From NCBI RefSeq assembly GCF_020731145.1, contig NZ_JAJFZN010000003.1, positions 372,001 to 436,000 on the forward strand: DNA of 64,000 nucleotides. The letters run 5' to 3'. Below, in pieces: positions 55,728 to 64,000 of this stretch (positions are counted from its first letter, which is position 1; each line of letters opens with the position of its first letter). The DNA comes from Sneathiella sp. HT1-7. Its GTDB lineage: Bacteria; Pseudomonadota; Alphaproteobacteria; Sneathiellales; Sneathiellaceae. The position numbers and the translations under genes are program-made. Below the pieces are notes generated by a model. The model worked only from the letters and a program-made list of their open reading frames with translations, had not been told where the DNA came from and ran no database searches.

Positions 55728-56030
55728 TGCTATCCATCAAAATTCACATGAGGTCAATATCATAAAAATCAAATAAATGTAAATATAAAATTTTTCATTA
55801 ATTTTTTAATAATTCGCATTTGGAGTTCAATATATATATTCATTCAATATATATATTTTTTACTTATAATAACCGAACTATTTTTATACATCTAAATAAA
55901 TAATACTTCCTAATATTTACTATCTTTGGTAGGTGCATGACGTAGGGTCACCTTGAGGTGCCGACTAATTTGACCTTAGACAATAATAGTTGTTCGCCGT
56001 CGCCACTTTCGCGGCAATCCGGGTCTGTCG
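55728..56030. other. A/T-rich intergenic stretch between paralogues A and B
   Basis: Together with block A this leaves 365 bp without a gene. The middle, about 55740-55925, is strikingly A/T-rich with no credible reading frame. It contains the tandem 15-bp repeat described separately. Around 55926-56030 the composition returns to normal and may hold the decayed 3' end of paralogue B. No terminator hairpin with a T-run is seen. Confidence 0.6.
55826..55857. repeat. Tandem 15-bp A/T-rich direct repeat
   Basis: TTCAATATATATATT occurs at 55826-55840 and again at 55843-55857, 17 bp apart start to start. The copies are on the same face of the helix only approximately. The element is bendable or easily melted DNA and might be a nucleoid-protein or regulator site. 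No replication genes are adjacent. Confidence 0.8.
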
Positions 56031-56507
56031 TTATGAGCAGCTGGAAGATTTCGCTAGTTTGAGGGGAGCTGCTGCTGGGTCGGCAAGGAGTTGAATTCTG
56101 GAGAAAACGAAAGTTTTTGCTTCCTTCAGGCATTGTGTTGAGGTTGCCTGCATGTCAAAATTTTTCATATCGGCGACCGCGCGGGAAAGGTTTACGATGT
56201 TTTGATATGCGGGTTCTTTGGTGACCGCGACGCACACCATGCGCCTTATGCCTACGCGCAGGAGAGTATCGGCCAGAAAATGCATATCGTCGTAGGAAAT
56301 CTTATCTTCATATCCGGCGCGATTATCGAGGATCGCAAAGAAAGTAGAGGAGGGATTGGTATTGAGTAACTTCCGGTAAACCAGCACGCGATGCTCGCGG
56401 GTGACGGGTCCTAACGCTGTCATGAAGTTGATATGTTCTCCGCCGTATTCCAGAGTTTCATATCTGATATTGGCAATTGTTCCGGAGGAGATTTTACGTT
56501 CTTGCAT
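56031..56507 (-). CDS. Tandem paralogue B of an unrecognised small protein family
   Basis: This 158-residue protein closely resembles paralogue A along its length: MQERKISSGTIANIRYETLE at the start, FFAILDNRAGYED in the middle and CLKEAKTFVF near the C-terminus. The final ten residues diverge. GGGAA is upstream of the ATG at 56507, within the upstream block shared with paralogue A. The clear similarity in both coding and non-coding sequence suggests a relatively recent duplication. No catalytic residues recognised. Confidence 0.72.
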   Translation of the reverse strand: MQERKISSGTIANIRYETLEYGGEHINFMTALGPVTREHRVLVYRKLLNTNPSSTFFAILDNRAGYEDKISYDDMHFLADTLLRVGIRRMVCVAVTKEPAYQNIVNLSRAVADMKNFDMQATSTQCLKEAKTFVFSRIQLLADPAAAPLKLAKSSSCS

Positions 56508-56570
56508 CTGGCTTCCCGCATTAGATGGAGTAGCCTGATTTAACGCAAATAGTTCCTAACACTTCATGAA
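56508..56570 (-). promoter_or_regulatory. Upstream block B, conserved with block A
   Basis: This is the counterpart of block A, reading into paralogue B. It keeps the order TTCA, AAGT, TTAG, AACT, TTAAAT, CTAAT and CGGGAA, with the same spacing to the ATG to within about one base. The third paralogue does not carry this block. Confidence 0.6.
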
Positions 56571-56686
56571 CTTTTCCTCACAGCCTCGAACTAATATTGT
56601 GTTTTTATAATTAAATGATTTGCCGTGCCTGATCCGGCAAAGTCTTGAGCATCAGTCGAGCATTGGTTTTGGGAAAAGCGGTTTTA

Positions 56687-57124
56687 TTATTCGGCCTTTG
56701 CATATTCATTCATATACATCAGGATGAATTTTTCTGCTGTTGCGAAGTCAGCGGTCGAAATTGCCTCGACTTCTAGATTCTTTGTCATGGAAATAGCCTT
56801 GATCAATCTGATAATTTTATCATAGGCCGGATCCTTTGTCACAACCGCATAGATAAAGCGCTTGATGCCACGTGAGATGAGCATATCACCAATCCCGGAC
56901 ATATCCGCCATGGAAAGGAGGCTTTCCTTGGCTTTACGGTTATCCAGTATGCAAAAGTAATTGCTCGTTTTCGTCAGGGCCAGTGTTTCTTCATAAACGG
57001 GCGCGCGATCTTCCCTGTCCAATGAGCCGCTTTGTGTCACGACATGCAGGTACTGACCACAACATTCCTTCGTTTCATATTTAATATTTGTAAATGAAGC
57101 GGACGCGATTTTACGCCATTTCAT
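56687..57124 (-). CDS. Tandem paralogue C, divergent member of the same family
   Basis: From the ATG at 57124 (AGGG ten bases upstream) the protein has 145 residues. It shares the family pattern with A and B: MKWRKIASASFTNIKYETKE at the start, YFCILDNRKAKES in the middle, then KRFIYAVVTKDPAYDKII. It is more divergent and lacks their C-terminal extension. It is nearest to the signalling operon, which is divergent from it across 240 bp. Function unknown. Confidence 0.7.
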   Translation of the reverse strand: MKWRKIASASFTNIKYETKECCGQYLHVVTQSGSLDREDRAPVYEETLALTKTSNYFCILDNRKAKESLLSMADMSGIGDMLISRGIKRFIYAVVTKDPAYDKIIRLIKAISMTKNLEVEAISTADFATAEKFILMYMNEYAKAE

Positions 57125-57364
57125 AAAAGACCCTTTCTCAATACGTAACTCTTCTAAATACAAATAATATTGGGATACTTAAAAACAATGAATATTTTTG
57201 GACACTAATAGAATTTTTGTGAGGTTTCAAGCATCTCCGCAAAGGGGAGCTTTACGGATTGACCGGGAGTTGATAGTCTTTCAGACAATGAAAACCAGAC
57301 GTTGTCTGCGAACCAATCGGCAGGGGCAGGCAATGGAATTTGATATCAGAATTGGGGAAGTAAG

Positions 57365-58126
57365 ATGGCTCTGATAGGACGGCAGAAGCTATTGGCGATG
57401 CTGCTTTGGGCCGCAATAGCAACTCTTCCCGCGGCCACACATGCCGCCGATACCACCAGCGAATATGACATTGCAATTGATCTGGCAACTATGTTGCAAT
57501 CTGCCCGCTCGATTATTGGTGAGAACCAAGATCTTATTAACGATCCAACGATCGGCGACAAGGGCCTCACGGCGGAAGTCGTGAGGGAGGGGGCGTTGAA
57601 AAAATTCACATCGGCCAAAGGTGGCGCCCAACCGGATTTGTCCGGCGATGATCGTAGGAGTCGTCTCCTGAAGGCACAGATTGAGGCGATTTCCAAGGTT
57701 GTTACAGAAAATCAGGATACGATCAATCAGCCGGGTATCGCGTTCAAGGGCTTCGTCCCGGCTGTGTTCGCCCGTCTGGTGAATGAAGAATTCAAACGGA
57801 CAATGGGCGAGGAGGCGGAGGTGAAGGTCACCGCGCCGCCGGAACTCATCCGTAACCGCAAAGCTCGCCCCGATGACTGGGAAGTAGAGGCCATTCGCAA
57901 TGATCTGTCCGCACCGGGCTGGGAGAAGGGCGCCATTTTTTCTGCTGAGGCGGCTAATCGGGGTCGTCCGGCATTCCGCGTTCTCGTCCCTGAATATTAT
58001 GGGCAGGGCTGCCTTTCCTGCCATGGCGCTCCGAAGGGGGAGCTTGACGTGACCGGCTATCCGAAAGAGGGTGGTCATCTTGGCGATCTCGGCGGAGTGA
58101 TTAGTGTAACGCTGTATCGAAACTGA
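57365..58126 (+). CDS. Secreted c-type haem DUF3365 (Tll0287-like) sensor protein
   Basis: This 253-residue protein has a signal peptide (cleavage near THA, residue 27), a helical DUF3365/Tll0287-like domain and one haem-c attachment site CLSCHG (C216, C219, H220). The N-terminal region (27-110) contains a partial repeat of the segment that follows: [11 protein letters not shown] and [11 protein letters not shown]. In many bacteria this domain is fused to histidine kinases as a periplasmic redox or gas sensor. Here it is a separate gene 28 bp upstream of a hybrid kinase, so it likely feeds that kinase from the periplasm (inference). Confidence 0.85.
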   Translation: MALIGRQKLLAMLLWAAIATLPAATHAADTTSEYDIAIDLATMLQSARSIIGENQDLINDPTIGDKGLTAEVVREGALKKFTSAKGGAQPDLSGDDRRSRLLKAQIEAISKVVTENQDTINQPGIAFKGFVPAVFARLVNEEFKRTMGEEAEVKVTAPPELIRNRKARPDDWEVEAIRNDLSAPGWEKGAIFSAEAANRGRPAFRVLVPEYYGQGCLSCHGAPKGELDVTGYPKEGGHLGDLGGVISVTLYRN

Positions 58127-58154
58127 CTCGGTCGCCCGGAAGGTTGAATTCTTC

Positions 58155-60902
58155 ATGAGCAATTTTTCCATTCTCACCCGATTATCGATTTTGAGTGTGG
58201 CGCTTTTGGCGATCCTGATCGGGTCAAACTTGTTTCTCGATTATCGCTTGATACAGAATGCGAAAACGATTGAGAGTGAGGCCCAACTCGTTGGTCGAAT
58301 TACGACAGCGAATGCCGCCAGTAAGTCTTTTGGGGATCTGAAATTCTGGCTGGCCGATCTGGCCGTCAGCCTGCTTACCCTGTCAGAGCGCAATGCGGAT
58401 GCGGCGCTGAAATCCCTGAAAGTCAGCCTTGAAAAGTTGAAGGAGTATGATCCTGAACGGGTGGCTCTGATTGATCAGGAGATTGCCCTGTTAATGAATG
58501 AGGCTCTTCTCGCCGTCGATGCCTACACGGATGAGCGCCGCGTAATTGGTAATAGCCTGATGGCCAAGGCACGCGTGCATATTCAGCATATTGATGAACA
58601 GCTTTCCGGGATTGTTGATGAACTTGAGGAGGAATCGCGTGTGCGCAGCAGCGCCGGTCTCGCGTCCGCCCGGCAAGCGGTCCATCTCTCTCATATTATC
58701 ATTATCGTCAGTGCGGTCATCGGCTTGCTGTTGACATTCCTTGTGCTTCGCTCGATCCGTACGCCGCTGTCACGGCTCGTCACCGCCATGCGCTCAATCA
58801 CCAAGGGGGACCTGACCGTGCAGGTGCCGCCCGCTGGCAAAGATGAAATCGGGGAGATGGCGCAGACCGTGACCTTGTTCCGCGATAGCCTGATTGAGCG
58901 AGACCGGTTGGCAGAGGAACGCGAGAAGGCACAAGCCGAAGCCCGGAGCGCGCAGGAAAAACTGCTTGAGGCGATTGAGGCGGTCACCGATGCCTTCGCA
59001 CTCTATGATGCTGACGACAAGCTGGTCATCTCAAACAGCAAGTACCGCGAAATGTATGAATATCTCGGACTGCCCATCGAAAAGGGCATCAGCTATGAGA
59101 CGATTATTTCTGCTGCTGTGAACAAGAAGATGATTGTTGCCGCCCAGGAAAATGAGGAGCAATGGCTGAAAGAGCGGATCGTCCGTCACCGTAATCCGAC
59201 GGAACCCTATGAGCATTTACGGGCCGATGGAAAATGGCTCCGTATTAACGAGCAGAAGACCGCCGATGGTGGCATCGTTGGCGTCTTTACCGATATTACG
59301 GAAGCCAAGGCGCGCGAGACCGAGCTTGGCGAAATGGTGGATCGGTTGGCCGAGGCGCGAGACGTGGCAATGAAGGCAACACAAACCAAGAGCCAGTTTC
59401 TTGCCAATATGAGCCATGAACTCAGAACGCCTCTCAATGCGGTGATCGGCATTACCGAGATGCTGGAAGAAGATGCGATTGAGGATGATGATGAGGATAT
59501 GATCGAGCCTTTGCAGCGGATCAGCCGCGCGGGCAAGCATCTTCTCAAACTGATCAATGACATCCTTGATCTCTCCAAGATCGAGGCTGGCAAGATGGAA
59601 CTCCATGTTGAAAGCTTTGATCTCGCCGCTGTTGTCCGCGATTGCGTTGATATGGCCGGGCCGCTGGCATCACCCAACAACAATAAAATCGATGTCAGCC
59701 TGCCGGACGATCTGCCACCCATGATCTCTGATGTGACGCGGGTCCGGCAGGTTGTCTTCAACCTTCTCAGCAATGCCTGCAAATTTACGGAAAATGGCAC
59801 AATTGGCATAACCGTCACGCAAGCCGATGATGATCTTGTCAAGATCGACGTTTCCGATACCGGGATCGGCATGTCACCGGAGCAGCTTGAGCGTTTGTTC
59901 AGCGATTTCTCTCAGGCAGACAGCTCTACCACCCGTAAATATGGCGGGACGGGTCTAGGGCTTGCGATTTCCCAGCGATTCTGCCGCATGATGGGTGGGG
60001 ATGTGACGGTGGAAAGCACGCCGGGGGCGGGGTCAGTTTTTCGTGTCAGCCTGCCACGGGAAATCCCGTCGGCTGAAGAAAGTGGTCCGATGGAAGGGGC
60101 TCTGTCACGCCCTCCATCAAAGGGTAATGCCGGAGGGAATGTTGTGCTGGTCGTCGATGACGATCCGGTTGCGCGCGATATCCTGGGCCGTTTCCTGAAG
60201 GCGGAAGGCTATGATGTTGCCATCGCCGTCAACGGGGAAGAAGGATTGCAAAAAGCGCGCGATCTTCGGCCTGCCGTTATCACACTAGATGTGGTGATGC
60301 CGGGGAAAGATGGCTGGACGTTGTTGCAAGAACTCAAAGACGATCCGGAGCTTAAGGATATTCCAGTGTTGATGGTATCCATCGTCGATGACAAGCATAA
60401 GGGCTTTTCGCTCGGTGTTGCTGACTATATGACCAAGCCTGTGGATCGACAGCGCTTGCTGACCCTGCTGGAGCGATACAAGCTTAATGGCAAGGGTGGC
60501 AATGTCCTCATCGTTGAGGATGATGGAACAACCCGCCAGTTGATGCGGCGGATTTTTGTAAGTGAGGGTTGGCGCGTGCGCGAAGCCGTCAATGGCCGGG
60601 CCGGTCTGCAGCTCGTCAAGGATGCTATTCCCGATTTGATCCTGCTCGACCTGATCATGCCGGAAATGGATGGCTTTGAATTTCTCGACTCCCTGAAAAC
60701 AGTTCCGGAGGCGAAGGGAGTACCGGTGGTTGTCATTACCGGGGCAGATCTGTCCGACGAAGATCGCAGGCGCCTTAATGGCGGTGTTGAGCAGATCATC
60801 AAGAAATCAGCAGACGGCGCGCCGGCATTCCTTGATGAAGTCCGCCGCTATATGGGACAGCACCTGATTGTACATGCCGAAATATCTGGAGAAACAGAAT
60901 GA
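58155..60902 (+). CDS. Hybrid sensor histidine kinase with two receiver domains
   Basis: This 915-residue protein has membrane helices near 8-27 and 177-198 bracketing a periplasmic helical sensor, then HAMP, a linker coiled coil and a PAS-like domain ([20 protein letters not shown]). The HisKA phospho-acceptor is H421 in SHELRTPLN, and the HATPase has DTGIGMS and [10 protein letters not shown]. Two REC domains follow, with phospho-acceptors D712 ([11 protein letters not shown]) and D832 ([11 protein letters not shown]). The stop overlaps the next response regulator (ATGA). No HPt domain is encoded in the window. Confidence 0.95.
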   Translation: MSNFSILTRLSILSVALLAILIGSNLFLDYRLIQNAKTIESEAQLVGRITTANAASKSFGDLKFWLADLAVSLLTLSERNADAALKSLKVSLEKLKEYDPERVALIDQEIALLMNEALLAVDAYTDERRVIGNSLMAKARVHIQHIDEQLSGIVDELEEESRVRSSAGLASARQAVHLSHIIIIVSAVIGLLLTFLVLRSIRTPLSRLVTAMRSITKGDLTVQVPPAGKDEIGEMAQTVTLFRDSLIERDRLAEEREKAQAEARSAQEKLLEAIEAVTDAFALYDADDKLVISNSKYREMYEYLGLPIEKGISYETIISAAVNKKMIVAAQENEEQWLKERIVRHRNPTEPYEHLRADGKWLRINEQKTADGGIVGVFTDITEAKARETELGEMVDRLAEARDVAMKATQTKSQFLANMSHELRTPLNAVIGITEMLEEDAIEDDDEDMIEPLQRISRAGKHLLKLINDILDLSKIEAGKMELHVESFDLAAVVRDCVDMAGPLASPNNNKIDVSLPDDLPPMISDVTRVRQVVFNLLSNACKFTENGTIGITVTQADDDLVKIDVSDTGIGMSPEQLERLFSDFSQADSSTTRKYGGTGLGLAISQRFCRMMGGDVTVESTPGAGSVFRVSLPREIPSAEESGPMEGALSRPPSKGNAGGNVVLVVDDDPVARDILGRFLKAEGYDVAIAVNGEEGLQKARDLRPAVITLDVVMPGKDGWTLLQELKDDPELKDIPVLMVSIVDDKHKGFSLGVADYMTKPVDRQRLLTLLERYKLNGKGGNVLIVEDDGTTRQLMRRIFVSEGWRVREAVNGRAGLQLVKDAIPDLILLDLIMPEMDGFEFLDSLKTVPEAKGVPVVVITGADLSDEDRRRLNGGVEQIIKKSADGAPAFLDEVRRYMGQHLIVHAEISGETE

Positions 60903-61276
60903 TGAAAATCCTCTATGTCGAAGACAATGAGGACAATATCTACATGTTGTCCCGCCGCCTCAAGCGCAAAGGGTTTGAGGTTGTTATTGCGGGGGATGGT
61001 GTCGCCGGAATAGAGGCGGCCCGACGTGAAAAGCCGGCGCTCATCCTGATGGACCTCAGCTTGCCTAAATTGGACGGGTGGGAGGCGACGCGACAACTCA
61101 AAGCGGATGCGGAAACGCGCGCAATTCCGATTATCGCTTTATCGGCCCATGCGCTGGAAGGGGAGCGGGAGAAGGCACTGGATGCCGGTTGCGATGATTT
61201 CGATACCAAGCCTGTCGAATTTGCCCGCCTTATGGGTAAGATAGGGGGCTTTCTGGAAATAGGAGGGGCATCTTGA
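60899..61276 (+). CDS. Single-domain response regulator
   Basis: This 125-residue stand-alone receiver opens with [18 protein letters not shown]. The phospho-acceptor is in [16 protein letters not shown], with the conserved Lys in FDTKPVEF near the end. There is no output domain, so it acts by protein contact or as a phosphate shuttle. Two in-frame ATGs (60899, 60902) overlap the kinase stop. The next gene starts within its own stop codon. Confidence 0.93.
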   Translation: MMKILYVEDNEDNIYMLSRRLKRKGFEVVIAGDGVAGIEAARREKPALILMDLSLPKLDGWEATRQLKADAETRAIPIIALSAHALEGEREKALDAGCDDFDTKPVEFARLMGKIGGFLEIGGAS

Positions 61277-62319
61277 CCCAGAAAGACGCCCGCATTCTGG
61301 TCGTCGATGACAATGAAGATAATCGCTTCACCCTGAAGCGGCGCCTTAAAAAGCTTGGCTACGGAAATCTGGAAATTGCGGTTCATGGACGCGACGCGCT
61401 GGAGAAGATGCAGGAGCAGCCGTTTGATCTGATCCTCCTGGATATCATGATGCCGGAAATGGATGGCTATGAGGTGCTGGAAACCGTCAAACGGGATATG
61501 CAGCTTCGTCATATCCCGATCATTATGATATCGGCGGCGGACCAGCTTGAAAGTGTCGTCAAATGTATTGAGCTCGGGGCGGAAGACTTTCTGCCGAAAC
61601 CTTTCAATGCAACCCTGTTGCGCGCCCGCGTTTCCGCCTCACTTGAGAAAAAGGCATTGCGGGATCAGGAACAGGCGTATCGCGCCCAAATCGTTGCCGA
61701 GAAGAAACGCACTGATGAATTGCTCCATTCCATCATCCCGGCGATGGCGGTGCAGGAACTCAAGCAGACCGGAGTGGTACGTCCGCGCAATTTCGATGCG
61801 GTCGGTATTCTGTTTTGCGATATCGTCGGCTTTACAGCCTATTGCGATCGTAATTTGCCGGAAACGGTTGTTGCTCATCTTCAGGCGTTGATCGAGACGT
61901 TCGAACAGATTGTCGATGACTTTCAGATGGAGAAAATCAAGACCATTGGTGATGCCTTCATGGCGACTAGCGGCCTGTTGCGACCAGTGGAGGCGCCGCT
62001 TCTGACGGCGGTGCGCTGCGGTCTTGAAATGTCCCGTGCCGCCCGGGAGATGGAGCCGAACTGGGAAGTGCGCATCGGCCTGCATTTTGGGCCCGTCGTG
62101 GCCGGTATCGTCGGCAAGCAGCAGTTCCTGTACGATGTCTGGGGGGACACCGTGAATATCGCGGCGCGACTCGTCGAACATAGCTCGCCCGGAGCAGTTG
62201 CCATGACCGCCGCCGCCTGGCAGGAAATACAAGATGAATGTGAGGCTCGCTCGCTCGGGGTCATCGATATTAAGGGAAAAGGAAAGCTTGATGTTGTCGA
62301 GGCCTTCGCGGTTCGTTAG
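61273..62319 (+). CDS. Receiver-domain class III adenylate cyclase
   Basis: This 348-residue protein has an N-terminal REC domain (DARILVVDDNEDNRFTLKRR, acceptor in LILLDIMMPEMDGY), a coiled linker and a class III cyclase domain. Metal aspartates are in FCDIVGFTAY and TIGDAFMATS, the base-selecting Lys is in EKIKTIGD and the Asp in YDVWGDTVNIAAR, which together favour ATP over GTP. Start is TTG (61273) overlapping the upstream stop (TTGA). The AGGAGGGG at about 61260-61267 makes this start convincing. cAMP is the predicted output of the operon. Confidence 0.93.
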   Translation: MTQKDARILVVDDNEDNRFTLKRRLKKLGYGNLEIAVHGRDALEKMQEQPFDLILLDIMMPEMDGYEVLETVKRDMQLRHIPIIMISAADQLESVVKCIELGAEDFLPKPFNATLLRARVSASLEKKALRDQEQAYRAQIVAEKKRTDELLHSIIPAMAVQELKQTGVVRPRNFDAVGILFCDIVGFTAYCDRNLPETVVAHLQALIETFEQIVDDFQMEKIKTIGDAFMATSGLLRPVEAPLLTAVRCGLEMSRAAREMEPNWEVRIGLHFGPVVAGIVGKQQFLYDVWGDTVNIAARLVEHSSPGAVAMTAAAWQEIQDECEARSLGVIDIKGKGKLDVVEAFAVR

Positions 62320-62361
62320 CCTTTGAAGGCGCCTTGATTTAGCAGATAGAGAGACATCAAA

Positions 62362-62787
62362 ATGCATAGACGGCTGTTTTTGAAGGGATTAGGGTTGATC
62401 GGAGTTGCGTCTTCCATGGCGTTGCCGAAAATCGCGATGGCGGGTGGCCTGCTCGATCCTATGAACTCGAAACTGGCGGGGTCTCTGTTCTACACGATGG
62501 AGATGCCGGGTCGCTGGACCGGGAAGGAGGCGGGGCATGTCCCGATGATTGAACGGAGCGGCAATATGATTGAAGTCACCACCGGTCATGAAATGGATGG
62601 CTACACCCATTATATCGTCAAGCATATCCTGCTCGATGAAAATCTTGATTTTGTCGCCGAAACCATATTCGACCCGGATGTCGATGCACCAATTTCGACA
62701 TATGATGTCACCGGTATGAGGAGTGCTCTTTATGCGGTATCGCTCTGTAACAAGCATGACGCCTGGCTCAATCGGCTGGCGCTCTAA
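62362..62787 (+). CDS. Tat-exported superoxide-reductase-like (desulfoferrodoxin family) protein
   Basis: This 141-residue protein has a twin-arginine signal (MHRRLFLKGLGLIG) ending at about MAGG, residue 30. The mature part matches the SOR iron-site pattern: an early GHVPMIE, GHEMDGYTHYIVKHI supplying further histidines, and CNKHDAW at the C-terminus where SOR has CNxHG. The first lysine/glutamate loop and the exact spacing differ from classical neelaredoxins. It is 42 bp after the cyclase. A periplasmic superoxide or sulfur-related redox role is plausible, not proven. Confidence 0.68.
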   Translation: MHRRLFLKGLGLIGVASSMALPKIAMAGGLLDPMNSKLAGSLFYTMEMPGRWTGKEAGHVPMIERSGNMIEVTTGHEMDGYTHYIVKHILLDENLDFVAETIFDPDVDAPISTYDVTGMRSALYAVSLCNKHDAWLNRLAL

Positions 62788-62821
62788 TAATGCAACATAG
62801 TTGTTTATGAGATAACGCTTT

Positions 62822-64000
62822 ATGTCGATGCGAGAAATCGAACTGAAATTAACTCTGTCAGAGGGGGATATTCGCGCGCTTGCGGGTACCCCTGCTTTTA
62901 TGGAACTGACCGGTGGGAAGGCTACCACGCGACTGCTCATATCCGTTTATTTTGATACGCCGGACGGCGCCCTTGGTCGCCAAAGAATGTCTTTGCGTAT
63001 CCGCGATAACGGCGAGAAACGGGTCCAGACGGCCAAGCTGGATGGCGGGCTGAGTAAGGGACTATCACAAACGCTGGAATATGAGAGTGAGATCGCGGGC
63101 GATGCCCCGGATTTGAGCCTGATAGGTGACAGAGAAGTCATACGCCGAATAGAGAATGTCCTGGCGGGGGAGGCACCCGTTCCGCTTTTCGAGACATATA
63201 TCAACCGCACGGCCGCCCTTATCGATATCGCGGGTGAGGGGACAGTCGAACTCGCTATTGATATTGGGGACGTCCGGGCCGGAGCCAAACGAGCTCCGCT
63301 TGATGAGGTGGAACTGGAGCTTAAATCGGGTGCGCCTTTCGCTATGTTAAGCGCAGCGGAGAAGTTGTTCGCGGGTGTCGCGGTGACACCGAGTAAGCTG
63401 CATAAGGCGCGGCGGGGTTTTGCGCTGATTGGTCTTGGCGAGACGGAAAGTCCACTTGAACCCGCCTATTCGGAAAAGACGGAAATTACGCGCAATATGT
63501 CAGGCATAGAGGCGTTGCGATCTGTCGGGAATTCGGCGGCGGAGCAGATCCTGCAAAACTGGGATTTTGTGATTGCCGACCCTGCACCAGAGGGACCGCA
63601 CCAGCTTCGGGTCGGCCTACGGCGCTTGCGGACGGCGCTTCATATGCTGAATGCGAAGAAGCTGGGGGCGGAGTTTTTGGCACTCGAAGAATTGGCGCAG
63701 AAGTTGGCGGGCGTGGTTGGTGCGCTCCGTGATGCGGATGTCTTGCTGAGCGACATTTTTGAACCTGCCGCTGTCCGCCTTGATGAAATTCCCGACTGCG
63801 GCGCGTTGAGGGAGGCTCTCAATGATCATATTGCCAAACAGCGTGTGGCCGTGCGTAAGAGCCTGCTAAGCGCTGACTGGACCCAATTGAAACTATCCTG
63901 TTTGTTTTTCGACTTTTTAATCGATCGGGCACTTGCGCGGGCGGATGGAAATTTTGTTGATCTCAAGGTCCAAAAGCATGCGGATAAAGCGCTGGCGAAA
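62822..64000 (+). CDS. CYTH-CHAD domain protein, truncated by window edge
   Basis: The frame is open from ATG 62822 (a second ATG is at 62828) to the window end, giving 393 residues so far. The N-terminal CYTH domain has the EIELKLTL signature and a triphosphate tunnel of charged strands (YFDTPDGALGRQRMSLRIRD). The CHAD domain begins near residue 235, with HQLRVGLRRLRTALHML giving the conserved basic face. CYTH-CHAD proteins bind polyphosphate or hydrolyse triphosphate. It lies 34 bp after the SOR-like gene, possibly in the same transcript. The C-terminal end is not in the window. Confidence 0.9.
   Translation, partial: MSMREIELKLTLSEGDIRALAGTPAFMELTGGKATTRLLISVYFDTPDGALGRQRMSLRIRDNGEKRVQTAKLDGGLSKGLSQTLEYESEIAGDAPDLSLIGDREVIRRIENVLAGEAPVPLFETYINRTAALIDIAGEGTVELAIDIGDVRAGAKRAPLDEVELELKSGAPFAMLSAAEKLFAGVAVTPSKLHKARRGFALIGLGETESPLEPAYSEKTEITRNMSGIEALRSVGNSAAEQILQNWDFVIADPAPEGPHQLRVGLRRLRTALHMLNAKKLGAEFLALEELAQKLAGVVGALRDADVLLSDIFEPAAVRLDEIPDCGALREALNDHIAKQRVAVRKSLLSADWTQLKLSCLFFDFLIDRALARADGNFVDLKVQKHADKALAK

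Noticed and set aside
62319-62330. GCCTT-TG-AAGGC hairpin after the cyclase
   Set aside because: Five-bp stem with a two-base loop and no T-run; too weak to call a terminator, and the next gene is only 42 bp away.

Overview
This 64 kb window is chromosomal DNA of an alphaproteobacterium. The evidence is gene order and gene type: glmM-thiD; serC-serA behind a two-hairpin leader that matches the alphaproteobacterial serC motif RNA; hisZ-purA; rluD-rpoH with a small DUF6476-like gene divergent; and the run HDAC-like / xseB / ispA / dxs / tlyA / RumA-type methyltransferase. The overall look suggests a marine or soil Rhodospirillales/Sneathiellales-like organism, but the species cannot be fixed from the sequence. 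I found no tRNA, rRNA, CRISPR array, transposase, integrase or phage gene.

Layout. 1-5.7 kb: end of glmM, thiD, a secreted DUF2059 protein, and a minus-strand operon of two class V PLP enzymes around an aldo/keto reductase. 5.7-7.0 kb: a small A/T-rich island with a 13-bp inverted repeat and an orphan PD-(D/E)XK-like protein, then a DUF1203 gene. 7.2-12.7 kb: promoter, serC-motif RNA, serC, serA, terminator, hisZ, purA. 12.7-17.5 kb: MFS transporter, a membrane-anchored pseudokinase with a small membrane protein, and two small genes. 17.6-24.1 kb: rpoH, rluD, threonine aldolase, MscS channel, TusA, and a degenerate GGDEF/EAL-like protein. 24.2-30.2 kb: isoprenoid and RNA-methylation cluster. 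30.4-34.6 kb: an RND efflux pair. 34.7-45.2 kb: catabolic and accessory genes (SDR, SnoaL-like, a methyltransferase with an in-frame stop, BLUF photoreceptor, class III aminotransferase, alpha/beta hydrolase, GST, aldehyde dehydrogenase, fatty acid hydroxylase, acyl-CoA synthetase). 45.3-48.2 kb: three overlapping lipoprotein genes including an M48 protease. 48.3-55.1 kb: MDR reductase, cation/proton antiporter, RF3, YajQ, a phosphatase-like lipoprotein, a membrane protein, and an MBL hydrolase. 55.2-57.1 kb: three tandem paralogues of an unrecognised family. 57.4-62.3 kb: a tightly coupled signalling operon (secreted c-haem DUF3365 protein, hybrid histidine kinase, single-domain response regulator, REC-adenylate cyclase). 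It is followed by a Tat-exported superoxide-reductase-like protein and the start of a CYTH-CHAD gene.

The least explained parts are four. First, the 55-62 kb region, where a tandem paralogue family with duplicated upstream DNA lies beside a split haem-to-cAMP phosphorelay. Second, the pseudokinase/membrane-protein pair at 13.9-16.5 kb. Third, the inverted-repeat/orphan-nuclease island at 5.9-6.5 kb. Fourth, the lipoprotein/protease operon at 45.3-48.1 kb. All functional statements come from reading motifs in the sequence; no database search was run.
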